NCBI GenBank assembly: GCA_013398275.1
Contig: VZSE01003113.1
Span: 1,016,830-1,080,829, forward strand
DNA from: Promerops cafer
Lineage: Eukaryota; Chordata; Aves; Passeriformes; Nectariniidae
Length of the DNA: 64,000 nt
Direction: 5' to 3'
The notes under the pieces are model-generated. The model saw only the letters and a list, made by a program, of their open reading frames with translations, had not been told where the DNA came from and made no database searches. Position 1 is the first letter of the stretch. Every line of letters begins with the position of its first letter. Both the position numbers and the translations under genes were made by a program. Positions 27,231 to 40,100 of this stretch are shown piece by piece.

Positions 27231-28710
27231 AATATACTTGACTCATTAAATTTGTGTATATTCCTATATTCTTCCATAAACTTTTTTATCAAGTGTATGT
27301 GGCTGCATGTATATGACTGATTGTGTAATGGCATAACTTGTTTTGAGTGTTAATTCCTAAACTAGGTCCTACAGTGAATCATAACACTGAAGTAACATAC
27401 TGACTTGATTTCAGGCATCAGTACTGCCTGGAATTGTAGGACTTTCTTCTACTCTCATGACAGATATATCCTGTATGACATACATGATGAGCATGTATCT
27501 TGACCATGAGAGGTTGAGATACGTGGTAATCAGTGTTTCCATTATTCGTAGACCCAACTGATTTGAAAATAATGTTGATTTCTGTTATTAGAAGTCTTTA
27601 TTCAGGCTCCTAATGAGATATTCTGTCTTCCTTTTGCAGATGTAAAATGCTTTTGTTTAGTAGTCATTGCTGCCCCTCCCCAGTGCCAAGTCTCTTATAA
27701 ACTTGTAAACTGTGACTAAAAGGTTAAAACATGGCCTGTGTGCCCAGTGCTGGAATGAGTTCTTTCCTGACTGCCTGCCGGGTACTTGCTGTTGCCTCCT
27801 CTAGGGCTGATGAAGATCTAGATAGAAATACGAAAGACTTGCCAAGGTGATGTCTATGGAAAGGACCAGTCAATTAGTCAAGGTTATTCAAGGTGCCATA
27901 GTATGCAGGCTTCATTGGAGGAGACAGGTTTTAAAAAAACAAAAAGAATATCAAATTTTTGTATGAGTTTTCCACAGGCTGCTTGTTAATTTGTCCTCGA
28001 TGGGTCACTTTAAATCAGTTTTATGTATGTGTTATTCTTGCGGATAATAGGTAGACTTTTGAATACTCATAAAAGTACGTTTTATGAACTTTGAAAATAT
28101 CCATGTTGACACAGTGTCTAGTAACTACATTTTTGAGGGGCTTCGATTTTTGAAACAGCTTTGATGAGCATTACAAGCAGGAATTTTGCAGCAAGTCTTG
28201 CCCTGTATGAATGCAGATAGAGATCAACTCTTTTAACTCGCATCAGAACGTTAACGGTATGTGGTATGTTAAATCTGAAATACACATGTTGAGACAAATC
28301 CTAAAAGACTAATAACTGTTTCAAACAACTGCGTATTCTTTAGCTCTGGGAGCCAAGTTCCAAAACCAAAGACTTTTCCATTTTGAAGGAAATAATATTT
28401 TTAAAAGTGATGGGTTTAAATGATTACTCATTCAACATTTTCTGTCATAACATTGTTTTAAGGTGGGCTAACAGATTTACTGTAACTTGGAGGAATAAAA
28501 ATTAGGTATAACTTTTAAGTTAAAATACTATGCCCTTATGAATATGCAGTTTTGTTCTTTGAGGACACAGCAAAATTCTTTTTTTTAATTTGAAAAAATA
28601 TACAACATTGGTATTTCTATTGCTCTGCCATCTGTAAGGATTTCAGCATTTTACTTTTTTTTGTGAATTAGCAAATAAATCAAACCAGATATTTTTCCCA
28701 AGATGCTGAT

Positions 28711-28732
28711 CACTTGCATGTCGATGCAAGTG
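28711..28732. repeat. Perfect inverted repeat, 9-bp arms, 4-base loop
   Basis: CACTTGCAT and ATGCAAGTG flank GTCG. The arms resemble octamer-type ATGCAAAT sites, so it could be a paired transcription-factor site or a chance palindrome. Confidence 0.8.
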
Positions 28733-28997
28733 CATTATGTGGTTACTTGGTGTTCTATACTTTGAATTTTTTTTTTTTTTTGGTAGAAACACTAAACAAA
28801 ATGTAAAAAAGGTGCTTACTGGAATGAGTTAATCCATCTGGCTCTGCAGAGAAAAATTGTTACTGTTTCACTTTTTGTAGTGTCAGCAAGCCCATATATT
28901 CAGTGGAATTATTTAAGAGAACATAAAAAAAGAATTATTTGTAGCACATAAATTTGAGCACATAGTGGTCTTTTACAGCTGGAGTCTGATAAGACAG

Positions 28998-29033
28998 TGC
29001 AGTATGTCCATCCTAATATGCAGACATACTGCA
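28998..29033. repeat. Perfect inverted repeat, 11-bp arms, 14-base loop
   Basis: TGCAGTATGTC and GACATACTGCA flank a 14-base loop. The stem is too short for a typical microRNA precursor and pairing stops outside the arms apart from one possible G-T pair. Confidence 0.8.
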
Positions 29034-29907
29034 TAAGTTTTTATTTGAACCTGTGCATAAATACTAATACAAATTTCAGAATTAAATAATGTGGTGTTAG
29101 TGACTGATTTTGTTATTCAACAGCAAGGATGTCCAAATGAGTGCTTCTACTGCAGTGATGCTTGCTTGTGTGTAAGGTGAATGTCTGAGCCTTCATAGAA
29201 CTGTAAAGTACAGTTCGAATGTGAAAAAATGTTAGCTTGTTATAAATGGCAGCAAATGGTGCTGATTATTTTACCTTTGACAAAGTGGAAAATTTAAAGG
29301 TTGGTTTGTCCCATTTTATTAATACAATAAATTTTTACAGTGTTGTTCTGGGCCTTTAGATATATGTTCTTTAGTGTTTATTATCCCTCAGCTGCTGTAA
29401 AAATTCTAGATTCGAAACCTGGAATCATTGTTCAGAATGCTAATTCAGGAAATTAATTAGCATATGAAAGCAAAGTTATATCCATGTTTCCATTTCTTTC
29501 CTTACGCTAACCAAAACAAAGCTGGTGTTTTCTTGTAATATGCAAGAGTGATGGAACGCAGAGACCATGTTTTTTATCATTTAGCACTAGTTTATAGCTT
29601 CCACAGACTTGTCCTAATAATGAAGCTATGAAGGATATGACAAGAATGGTGATATTAAATTTCTCTAGACTAACAGTAAATTTTTCCATTCTGATGTCAA
29701 GAATGTAGAGCATCTGGAATCTGCAATGTGAGTGGTTCAGTACGGGAACAGTTTAATCAATTGCTTAGCCATTTATTCTCCTCCTAGGAACAAGCAGTCT
29801 TCTGTAGAATATAACACTACAAAGGAAGCAATTTTCTAAAACTGGAGAAGGCTTTTATGTCCTGTTGTTCCTGATTTAAAAGGTTCCCATTGCTTCTTAC
29901 TCTTAAA

Positions 29908-29951
29908 TCCAATTGCATGTACAAATCTACTGTACATGTTTTTAAATTGGA
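29908..29951. repeat. Two-tier hairpin: 8-bp inner and 7-bp outer stems
   Basis: The inner arms CATGTACA (29916-29923) and TGTACATG (29931-29938) are perfect with a 7-base loop. The outer arms TCCAATT (29908-29914) and AATTGGA (29945-29951) are also perfect, separated from the inner stem by a single base on one side and six on the other. No function is evident. Confidence 0.75.
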
Positions 29952-31787
29952 ATTGGCATTATTCTGCGTCTTGGTCTTCAGAGCAAATAAAACTAAATTG
30001 TATTAATTAAGTTTAGAAAAAGCTGAAGATGCTCTGAAGACAGTAATTGCTTAAGTGTTTTGAAAGAACAAGTTGAAATTTATCTTTTACCCTTTTAGGT
30101 GTGATTACATTGTGATGGGTCTTGGGGTTCCTCCCCCCTGAGCTGCAGGAATGACCAGACTTACTTCCCCTCTTAAAATTGCATAATTGTCTTACATCTC
30201 CATGTTTAATCACATTGTTAGTTTTTTAAATGTATGCTCAGATTTTCTAGGAATAAATTATCTACTTCTAAAAATCAAAATAAATTAGTTTTTCTTGTGT
30301 AAGTCATGTTTACTGATTTTTGACCCCTGAAGTATTTTGATACTGGTAAATTCCAATGGGTGCATGATTCCTTTTGAATATAAATGCTGGTTAAACACAG
30401 GCAAACTAGACTAAAAAAAAAAAAAAATCAGGAACCTAAGTAGAATAACAACAGTGTTTAATAAAAGCAATTTTTTTTTTTTTTTGCAAGACACTCCACA
30501 CAGTGGTGCCGACATCAGGCATTAAAAACAACAGGATTTTTTTTCTTGGCTTTTCATTTTCTTTGTAAACAACTTCTAGACACTTTTTTTTAAAAGTTCT
30601 TAGTTGTGTTTATTTACATTGTGGGCACCTTTCAAAATAAATGTGAGGTCCAAGCATGCCATATGACTCAAGAAAGTAAGACTTGAGAAACATCAAAATT
30701 GAGACCAAAAGCACAATCAAGGCCTGACAGGCAGTGGTAGCATTCAGCTTGGAGGTGCTCACTTATACGAGTCTCTTACAGAGGTCTCACTCTGGGGCTT
30801 ATGTGATGAATTTGCGTTTTTAATTTGCCAAACAACCTGTATTTTAGGGAGCATCACTATGACCTTTTGGAAAGTTAATTTGTGGTTTTAGAAGTAATCG
30901 AAAGTGTTCAGTGTGGCATCCCTTCAGACAGCATAATTACTACTGGAAGAATTAAAGAAAATCTGTTTTTAACAGCCTGGCAGTACTTAAACCATTGTTA
31001 AACTTGCCCTATTTTCTATGGCCTTTGGCTCTGACTTCTAGAACCACCTGAGATACTACTTAGAAGTTTTGCAGGAGATTTGAAGTTGATCTCTGAAGCA
31101 CTCTACTATGAAATTCAGATTACGTCTATTGCTGCATGGCAGCATCTCTGTACAGTGAGATCTTATAGGGCTGCAGGAATTTGAGCTACTGCCCTTCATA
31201 TGTAGGAAAGATGCATGTGACAATTGTTCAGATTTGGTAAGTAAAATTAGGCCAGTGTGTAGCTGCCAATATAGTGGTGTCAACTTCATTACCAGTTTAC
31301 ACTAACTTGACAAATTACTGTGTCCTTGTCCGTATCACAGAAGCACTTTCTTTAATATGCCATGTGCTGGTAAAGTGACATGCCAGCCACAATTTTCACT
31401 GTTTCTTCACAGTTGAATGAATAACATCAACACATTTCATTTAATTCAGACACAAGTAAAAATCATGTTTTACTTGGACGTGTGTGTAGAAGATCCACAT
31501 ACTTTATTTCTTAATATATAAAAATCAGAATGTCCATCTGAAAATTTTTGATTCTGTGGTACCACGCACCACAGATGGAACAAGACGGAACAAGAGAAAA
31601 GGTAAGCCTTTACAGGTGCTACCACCTTCTTCTGCCATTACCTTGTGGAGCTGAGTCAGGTGATCTGTAATCACACAAATTTAACTTTAGACATGTTCTA
31701 GATCTTTGTCTTCTTTTCTTCCCGGGTTAATACACTAAGTCCTCCTTCTGCCTGATTTTTACTTGGCTCCTTGATGGTGTTGTTTTT

Positions 31788-32303
31788 TTAATTCCTGGCT
31801 ACGTAGTGTTCAGTTTTGGGAGGAGTCTGAAGAGCAAGAGCATGGTGTTCTCCAGCACGCTGCATGGCACAGTCCTCAGTTTCCACTGCTGCGGAGAAGG
31901 GCCAGATTCTCATTTCCTTCTGGCTGAAAGCTATAAACACTGGACTTTGGAGCCAAAGCAGGGAAGAACTAGAAGCATGGCTATAATACTGGATGAAATC
32001 AGTCAGTACCTGTCTAATTGTCTCCACTTCCCCAGGGGACTTGCACAGATTGGGTGCATTGCTGTTGAAGCTGGAGTAGTGCACTAGATACATGGACACC
32101 CGTTTCCCTGGAAGGGGAAATTGAGGGCTATTTAAATAAGTAAAGCTTACAGAAACTTTTGAGCTGGATGTGAAACCTTCATGTGTGTAAGCACCTGCAG
32201 GGTTCGGCACACCTGGAGTGCTGGCAGATGGGGTTTTCTCTGGGAGTTTTGTGTGTAAAATCGAATTCTCATTATGGGCAGATTCAGTCTCCCCCTGTGT
32301 CAC
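31788..32303 (-). other. 171-codon open frame in intron, no recognised family
   Basis: This is the longest open frame outside LTR sequence in the window apart from short fragments. The translation is rich in Ser and Thr, shows no signal peptide, transmembrane segment or known motif, and overlaps a + strand frame (31806-32087) of equal obscurity. Local GC is higher than in surrounding intron, which lowers stop frequency and can produce such frames by chance. It is antisense to MPP7. I do not regard it as a gene, but it may mark a conserved or repeat-derived patch. Confidence 0.2.
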
Positions 32304-34262
32304 TAACAGTTAATCCATCAGGAAATACAAAATTTCATTTTATTTTTCACTAGGGATTTGAGTATCAAAGCATTGAGGAATTTAAGCAGATCTGATGGAT
32401 CAAGGAAAAGGAAGCTTACTCTGTTACACGCCTTTATTTGAAGGAAGTGGCTGAAGTTACTGTTTTCCTTCTGAATGACAGACAGGAATTGTACCCAAGC
32501 AGTTATGCCACAGTGCAAGCTTACATTGAAAATTTCTATTCTATTTTCTGACAGCCCTCAGGTTATTTTGAGGTAAATATGTTTACAGTAACAAAAGTGG
32601 CCAAGTATAAAAAATTTTTTTAATTTTCTAAATAAAAAAAATAATGTTTTCATTTTCTAAATTAAACTGTTTTCATAAATTGTGTGATAAAACAACCATT
32701 TTTGCTAAGTTAGGAAGTTCTAATAATCTGGGAAGTTGGAGCCACAAGTCCCACTCAGACCTCTTTTCTCTGGCTGTCAGCTCAATCAATGATTGTATCT
32801 TGCTAGGCAAAGCTTGATAGTCTTTTTTTCTGTCTCCAAAATTGTAGTGGTTTGAGGTGTATCTTCTTTTTGCAGTATTGCTGAAGCAGAAAAAAGAACA
32901 GATTTAAATAAAAGCAGAATTCTAAGAGAAATTAATGTGAACCACCAAAAAATGCTTGGAGCACAAAAAGAATGTATCTGGAAAGAACTTTCTTTTCCCA
33001 GAATATTTTACCAAGAGGCAGTAAAAAGATGAAAATATAAATAATCAGAACCCAGAGGTGCTGGATATAATGTTGAAAAAGTGATGTACTGCCTGAAAAC
33101 GTTGTGAAATTATGTTTACTAATAAATATTCTAAATATTCTAAATAATAAGTTTTAGGGAGATAATAAGCATAATAACAATGAGGTAACCTGTAACTTAC
33201 AACAATGTTCTTTTACCAGTAGAATATGTTGTAAATCTGTTCTTGTGATGAACAGCAGCACTTACTCAGACTAAAAATAATAACAGGACCGTGTATCTTG
33301 GATCCCAGGAGACTGTTGGTGTTTTTGTAGACAGCAGACAGGAGAAAAAGGCATTTTGTCCTTTTTACCCCAAGTAATCCCACTGGAAAATTAAACATGT
33401 GCTATGAATTGATATCAACTCATGCCAGGTTACCTCCCTAAAGAGGACTGCTACAAACACTGTTGCTACATTTCTTGGACAGCACTTTGATGGTCTGTGT
33501 GCACGATGGATATTTTATGCTGTACGCTACTGTGGAACAGTGTGCTACTGTCTGCCCCTCGGAGACCGCTGCTGAGGCGTGCCACAAATAACTGAGAACA
33601 GCAATTGCTTTAGCCCTAGAGAGAATCTCAAATACCTGCAAATTAAAAATGTTACTGAAATATTTCTGTGCGCATGTGTGTCTGGGAAAACTGTGTTGGT
33701 TTTGTTTTTAAAAGTTTAATTCTGCAAAACAGAGAAGGTGCTTTTGCATTGCTGTGGATCCTTGCTGAACACAGAATTGAAAAAAAATATTAAGCAATAT
33801 ATTAGCAAGAAATATTTAGAAAAACCACGAACCTTTTTTTAATGGACCACCCTATCCAGTTTCTGTTCTTTTAAGGAAGTTTTTCCTATGCATGACTCAT
33901 TTCACTCTTTGGCTAACATCAAGGGAAATGGAATAACGATTAAGCAAAGGAATGTATGTTTTTTTCTGGGTTTGTCCTTTTCTCAAAACCTTTATGAATT
34001 TTCTGCATAACCTTGTGTAAATATATATGGATGTAGAAGCTTGACAACTGTGACAAGGTAAAAAGTACACCGCTAATACTTGTTTCTTAGTAATTTTTCC
34101 TAAATGTTCCTTTTGGTTCTACAAGTTAATGTTGTGCTGGATACTCCAGACTCCCTCTTCAGTTAAAATGACATACTCCAGGCAGCCAATTACACAGAAC
34201 TGTTAAGTGAAATTAATGAGATCACCCTAGATCACACTTGGTGTTTTATTTTCATTTTATAG

Positions 34263-34381
34263 GTCTGTACGAGCTGCTGGCTGCATTGCCAGCCCAGCTG
34301 CAGCCACATGTGGACAGCCAGGAAGACCTGACCTTCCTCTGGGATATGTTTGGTGAAAAAAGCCTTCATTCGCTGGTGAAG
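34263..34381 (+). CDS. MPP7: MPP7 second coding exon (start of first L27 domain)
   Basis: The exon follows the acceptor TTTTCATTTTATAG and ends AAG/gtaaac, both near consensus. Its first two bases GT complete the glycine codon begun in the exon ending at 21205. It then encodes 39 residues in phase, beginning LYELLAALPAQLQPH and ending FLWDMFGEKSLHSLVK, with no stop. This is the opening of the first L27 domain of MPP7, the heterodimerisation module that assembles LIN7 and DLG-type partners. Leucines spaced along amphipathic helices are evident. The exon ends in phase 0. The sequence appears essentially identical to the mammalian protein as I know it, indicating strong purifying selection. Confidence 0.95.
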
Positions 34382-37120
34382 GTAAACCACATTTAAGTCA
34401 GATTCTCTTTGAGAAGAGCATATGGAAAAATGTTTTGAGCGCCATCTAGTAAACCAGTGACCAAACTGTTGCTCAGTGAAAACAAAACAGCCTTGTTTTA
34501 ACTCTGTTTCTGGTCGGGTGGAAGTTGTTAAATAAGATTTTACCAAAAATACATAGATGATTTCATTTAAGAGTGATGTTTTGGCAGTGTAATGGTAATG
34601 CAACAAACACGTGTTGTTTGCCCTTGTTTAGAAAAAAAAGAGTACGAAATAGTAGCAGGAAATCTGACACTTCTTTATGGTCAACATTCAAGACCTGGAG
34701 TTTAGCTTAAATAAATAAACGTTCACAGCAAAAATTAGAAGGAATATATTTTCTGAGGTCAAGTATGGCAAGAGTTCAGTAGCCACATTAATTTAAAATA
34801 ATTTCCTTTAACAAAGTCAACTGAAATTCTAGTAAGCTGTTTCTTTTATTGGCTTGTCTCCATTTAATATTGTGTTTTGCTCATAAATATGCTGGACTAA
34901 AGTACAGTCTAAAATAAGTTGGATGGATACTTGAGTAAAATATTATGCTACAAAAATGATCAGCACCAAGAAATCAAAGTGTGCCGTGGGAATACACAGA
35001 GCTATCCCAATAATCTTAAAATTGTGTAGAGCTGAAGAATGGGACCAATCAGCTGGTTAAAAATATTCCACTCCTACAATATGGTAAGTATGTCTTCAGT
35101 CCCCAGTACGGAGCTAATTCAAGCTGGAAGGAAATTCTGAGGTCTGAAATGAGTCGGTAGATGGTAGTAACCCATGCCATGAATATATCCAGACTTGTGC
35201 AGAATTTGTTACCCTTGTCAATTACTGATCTAGAGGAAGCTTAAAACTAGGATTATTTCTAAGTAGGTTTGAAAGAATCACATTTTCCCATTTTTTTTCA
35301 GGTGTTTTATTCTGGAAAAAGATGTGATAATGTTGATACTTGGTCAAGTGCTTGGTGATAGTCTTCAAAATATCTGAGAATTTACATACAAAAGTAAACC
35401 TAAATGCTCTCTGGCATTTGATATGCAAAAGCAACAAACAGTGGAACAGTGCTTGACAGTATTTGCTTGCCTAAAGAATTTCATCAACGTTTCTGAAGTG
35501 CCATGACTCCCAGATTTCCTTCGGGCTTTGCTGCAGCTGTCTGTGCAGGTGGCTCAGAAGATCACTGTAAGAGGAATACCAGTCATCTTTCTGATGTAGG
35601 CTGAGAGTGGTGTGCATCTAAGCAAAATGTTAGGTCAGCTGCTAAATTAGTTTTCTTTCTGGTTTGGGAATTAAAGAAGGCTGGCTAGAGAATGAGAGTG
35701 GATCTGTGAAACATTGACACTTCAACATTTGCTCTAACTTTTTATCAAGGTAAAACCTAAACCTTTTCAAACTCCTTCATGTACTGCCTTTTGCCCTTTA
35801 TTCCAAAAGAAGACAGCAGTTAACTGGTTTACTCACTTGGAGTATGCTCTCAGTTTGGAGCAGTTGGCCTTCCTAGCAGGTCTCCTGGATGCATGCCCTG
35901 GTTACCGTGTTGTTTTTTATTGCAGGGGGGATTGGGCTTTCTGACTGTAACAGAAAAGAAAGATGAGAAAGGGGATCAGTGAATGGTCACTTTATTGCAA
36001 TTATGACAAGAAGGCACTGAAATATTCTAACCATGTTCATTTTTTATCTTGTGCTCTGTAGGTCCAAATATTGAACATATATGTAACTTTGACCCTGTTG
36101 ATGCTTCTTTTAATGTCCTCTTAAGCCTCCCACTCTCTTAAAATAGGTATAATTCTTGAAATCTCAAAACTACATCTTTAGTGTTCACTAGTTGCCCTTC
36201 TTTAATACAATATATTAATTTCATTTGAGACACAAAGCTTTTAATTGCAAGAATTGAGACTCTTAAGAGCATTTGGTCTTACCCAGTGCATGTCACAGGC
36301 TATCAAACCTCACCTTTGATTTCTGTGAAGTTCTGGTATATAAAATAGGGTATGAAGAGCTTTCGAAATGTTATCTAGTTCATATACCTGCCTCAAGATG
36401 GGCTTAACTGTATGTGAAACTCATGGTATTTGTTTGACCTTTAATGCATTTTTAGAAGGATTGTTCAGTATCCTCTCAAGTTTCAGAGAAGACAGTCCCT
36501 AGCCTTTTTGGAAGAGACTGTAAGAGCAGAAGAACAAGCCCCATCTGCCATCATTTCTCCTTGTTACAAGACTTCAGGAGGGCAAAATCTTTCTTTCTGA
36601 GTTCTGGTTCTCTTATTTGAAAGACTGTTTTTCCTAGCAGTAACTTCTTAACTCAACTGTACTTGTAAAGACAAATGTTTTTAATTCTGCAGACAGAGAA
36701 TGATGACACATATTTTGTAATAAAAAAAGAAAAAGAAAGGAAAAAAATGTGCACTAGCTTTGAGCCAAGGATGTTGTGATCCTGGTATGTGGCAGTGTAG
36801 GAAAAAAAAATGAACATGGGTATATTACCAATTAGCACTGATATTTCTCTATTTTAATGCATTGCTTATTAAAATTTCTACACCAATCTTCTTACCTTAC
36901 TGGTTAATAATTTCAGGTATTATAAAAGAGCTTCTTTCCTAAGTTATGAAATGGAAAAAATGCTCCAAAAATATTGAAAGATTTAAGTATAAAAGGAACT
37001 TTCTACTTTTTCTAAAGATATTCTAAGTTTTATGGGTATTTAATTACTATAGCTTTTTGTTCATGGTTGTATACTCTAGCATATGGTTTGCTATTGTAGC
37101 TCTCTTAATATTGAAAAGAA

Positions 37121-37140
37121 AAGAAGAAGAAGAAGAAGAA
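37121..37140 (+). repeat. (AAG)n microsatellite
   Basis: About six to seven AAG units are followed by an A run and a C run. An ordinary simple repeat, probably length-polymorphic. Confidence 0.9.
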
Positions 37141-40100
37141 AAAAACCCCCTAGACCTTGTCTTGGAGTTCTCTTCATTCAGTATTGTTGGAAAAAAATCT
37201 CTTTGAGAACTTGGATGAGCCTAAGCTGTTCTAAGAAGTCAGAAATGGAAAAGTTGTATTAGATCATCCAAATTCATTCCCCTGCAAATACTGAATTGTT
37301 CCCTACAGTACATTCCTATTGTAGTTAGTAAAACCAGCAAACACTGATGCAACTGTTCTTGCTGTCCCTTTTCTTCACAAAGGAATCTGTTGATTAGATT
37401 TTAGTTTACAAAGTAAAATAAAGAAGAGGGAACCCACAACTGTTGTTGACAGTTTGGAGGGGAAAACTGGTTCTGGATAGTGTTTAAGATTTGTTTCTGC
37501 TTCCCTCAATTTATTTCCTTGTCTTCTTACATGACTCAAATTTTACCAAAAATCTTCAGCCATCTCATTCCTTTTTATATAGCAGAGATCCCATTAATTC
37601 TGTAGAGATTTATAGGATAGAAATATGAGGGGACGATCCTTCAGGGTAATTTCAGGCATTGACGTAGCTGATACCTGAAATAGTACACATGCTAAGCTTG
37701 GATATTTTTTAGAAAGGATAAATAAAGATATGCTCTAACTACTCCTTTGGATTATTTTTAGAGGAGCGGCAAGAATTTCCATGTGCGTTTCCTTGCTGTT
37801 AGTGCCCCAGACACGTTTTACTGTTTGTCTGTTTAGCTCCAGGATGAAGCTTCCATTCGCACTGTTGCCTTAAACATTTCTGGTCGTGGATGTAATGCCC
37901 AAGAATTGAGTAAACTTTTCTGTTGCACAGCTACCAAAGTATTTCATAACCAATTGCAGTTTGTTTTTTGTAAACTCAATACTGTACTTTCCATTATGAA
38001 AAAGAAGCCACGGCAAGTGGTGTTGCACTTTCTCTTGATAGGGAAGGGTTTGTACATTCAAAAAGCTATATGTTACACTAGGAAAAAAAAAAGCTACTGC
38101 AAAAGTAAGGAGTATTTGGTGAATCAAGTCTGATTTTATTGTAACTGCATAGTATTTTGGTAGCTGGCCCTGCAAAACCTTAATTTGTGCTAATTTTCCT
38201 AGTTTCACCTTGATAGGATTTGACTTGAAGTTCTAAGAAAGTATATTTTCTATGTGCTAGAGTTTGACCATGTAAATTGCTAAAAACATATAAAAAATAA
38301 ACTAGTCAAGTATATCCTAGTGAAATTTCTGGGGCATGTAAATAGAATTGCATGATTACATAGCCCAATTTTTACAGTCATTGTGATATAGAAGCATTGG
38401 AAGTTTTCAGTGTGAATACTCAGATTTTTCAATACGTAAATGTAGATGGTTTCAGTATACTGTGGTTCCCTTTTTAGCAATAAGGAAAATAAAGATAATG
38501 CTACAAAAACTAAGTTGACTAAGGCAAAGCAAAAGGGATTTGACACATCCTTAGTGATAAAATCAACTATCTGCAGATGATTTACTAAATCTTCAGTCTG
38601 AACTGTTCGTGGGAAGAGATGTGCAGGTTATTTTGGCATTTGTGAAAGTTCACATGGTGCAGCTTTCCCCTACCCTGTGATATGTCAGCTGTTCTGCAGC
38701 CAGCAGCCAGGTGTGTGCTGCCCAGATCATGTGCATTCACCTCCTGTCTCATGCATCCAAGTGGTACATGCTCCTGCCTGGGCACAAGCTCAGGCATCCA
38801 AAGATTTGGATCTTCTTCCCATAAGACTGTAGAAAAAATGGACTTCCGTTTATATCAGTTGTGAGTTACAACTGATTTTTTTGAACTTATTGTTCTGTAT
38901 TTTTGGTGGGGATGATCGATAGATGGAGGGAACGATGTCTCTGGATGCGCCTTAAACGTAGATGGTGGCTGAGGAGGATGTATTAGGTAGTGTAAGATCT
39001 GAGCATGACATGATAAAAAATGAAGGTTGGTAATCATACTGGGATAGAGTTGGCTTTCTGCATGGAAGGCTGATGATGGAATATGTTGACTACTTCTGCA
39101 GTTCAAGGTTGAAACTGACATTGAAATACTTTTTGCTGGACATACAAAACTTACTTATTTTCCCATTACTTTGTTCTTCCTATATACTTTCTCTAGAACT
39201 AATATTTATACAATCTTTACAATTTATTGTTCAATTTGTCTATTTTCTGCATGTCTCAAGACTTTTTTTTTTCTGTTCATCATATAGAAGAGGAAGAGAG
39301 CAGGGTTTGTTTGCGAGGGGCTTTTGGTGGCTAATATATTTGCATCTGTTAAGGCTGCGGTGACAGAGGTTTCTGATTTCAGGGCAGACAAAACCAGCCA
39401 CCTCAGAAGGAGCTCAGAGGAGCTCCTCTACTCAAGATCTGCAAACCTGGAAAATGCACAAGAAGAGAAAGTGGGACAGGGGTTTTGTACCTAACCTCAG
39501 TTTATCTAACAGAGTGAGAGGGTTGTGGTTTGGGGGGAAAAGCACTGGAGAGTTGGGGAGATGTATGGACCACCTTGGAGTGGGTGGAATCATTGAAACT
39601 GATAGCTCAATCAGAAAAATGCTTCTTTGATATTTGAAGTCCTTAAGGTTCTTTGCTGCTGAGTTCTCAACCATATTTATTTTAAAAAAGCTGTTCCTCC
39701 CCAATAAAGGGAATAGGCTGCAGTTCTCTTAATTCATGTGAAGGTCTGAAGTGCTGTTTGCCTTGGAGACAGGAAAAAGGAAGGAAAAGGCAGTGTGAGT
39801 AAGGATTTACCACCTAGACATCAGGAGGAGGAAGTGTGAGTGTGGAGGAGGTGGTTGATAGCCAGTAACAATTCATGGCCAATGAAATGTAATTGTTCTT
39901 CATACTTTAAAGGAGAATCAAGCAAGGTTGCTTCGTATGTTTTAGTTTACATCTTTCAGTCAGAGAAAGCAAGCAAAGCCTCCTCATGGCAGAAGTAAAG
40001 CCATCACTCTTGGAATGCAGACTGTCCAGACTGTGCACAGATGTGGTCTGTTGTGCTGGTGTGGCAACTTTAGCTATTTCTGGCAAGAGGAGAAGGAATT

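Larger units (their letters stand above)
21206..34262 (+). other. MPP7: MPP7 intron between coding exons 1 and 2 (13,057 bp)
   Basis: Bounded by a GTACGC donor and a TTTATTTTCATTTTATAG acceptor. The content is AT-rich. I recognise one minus-strand CR1 tail (26843-27230), perfect small inverted repeats at 28711-28732, 28998-29033 and 29908-29951, and T or A runs (28770s, 30418-30427, 30472-30486). The 31.8-32.3 kb part is richer in GC and holds a 171-codon unrecognised open frame on the minus strand. No other exon, RNA gene or clear mobile element was found. Confidence 0.85.

Noticed and set aside
28998..29033. 11-bp inverted repeat as a microRNA precursor
   Set aside because: Pairing does not extend beyond about 11-12 bp, well short of a precursor stem.
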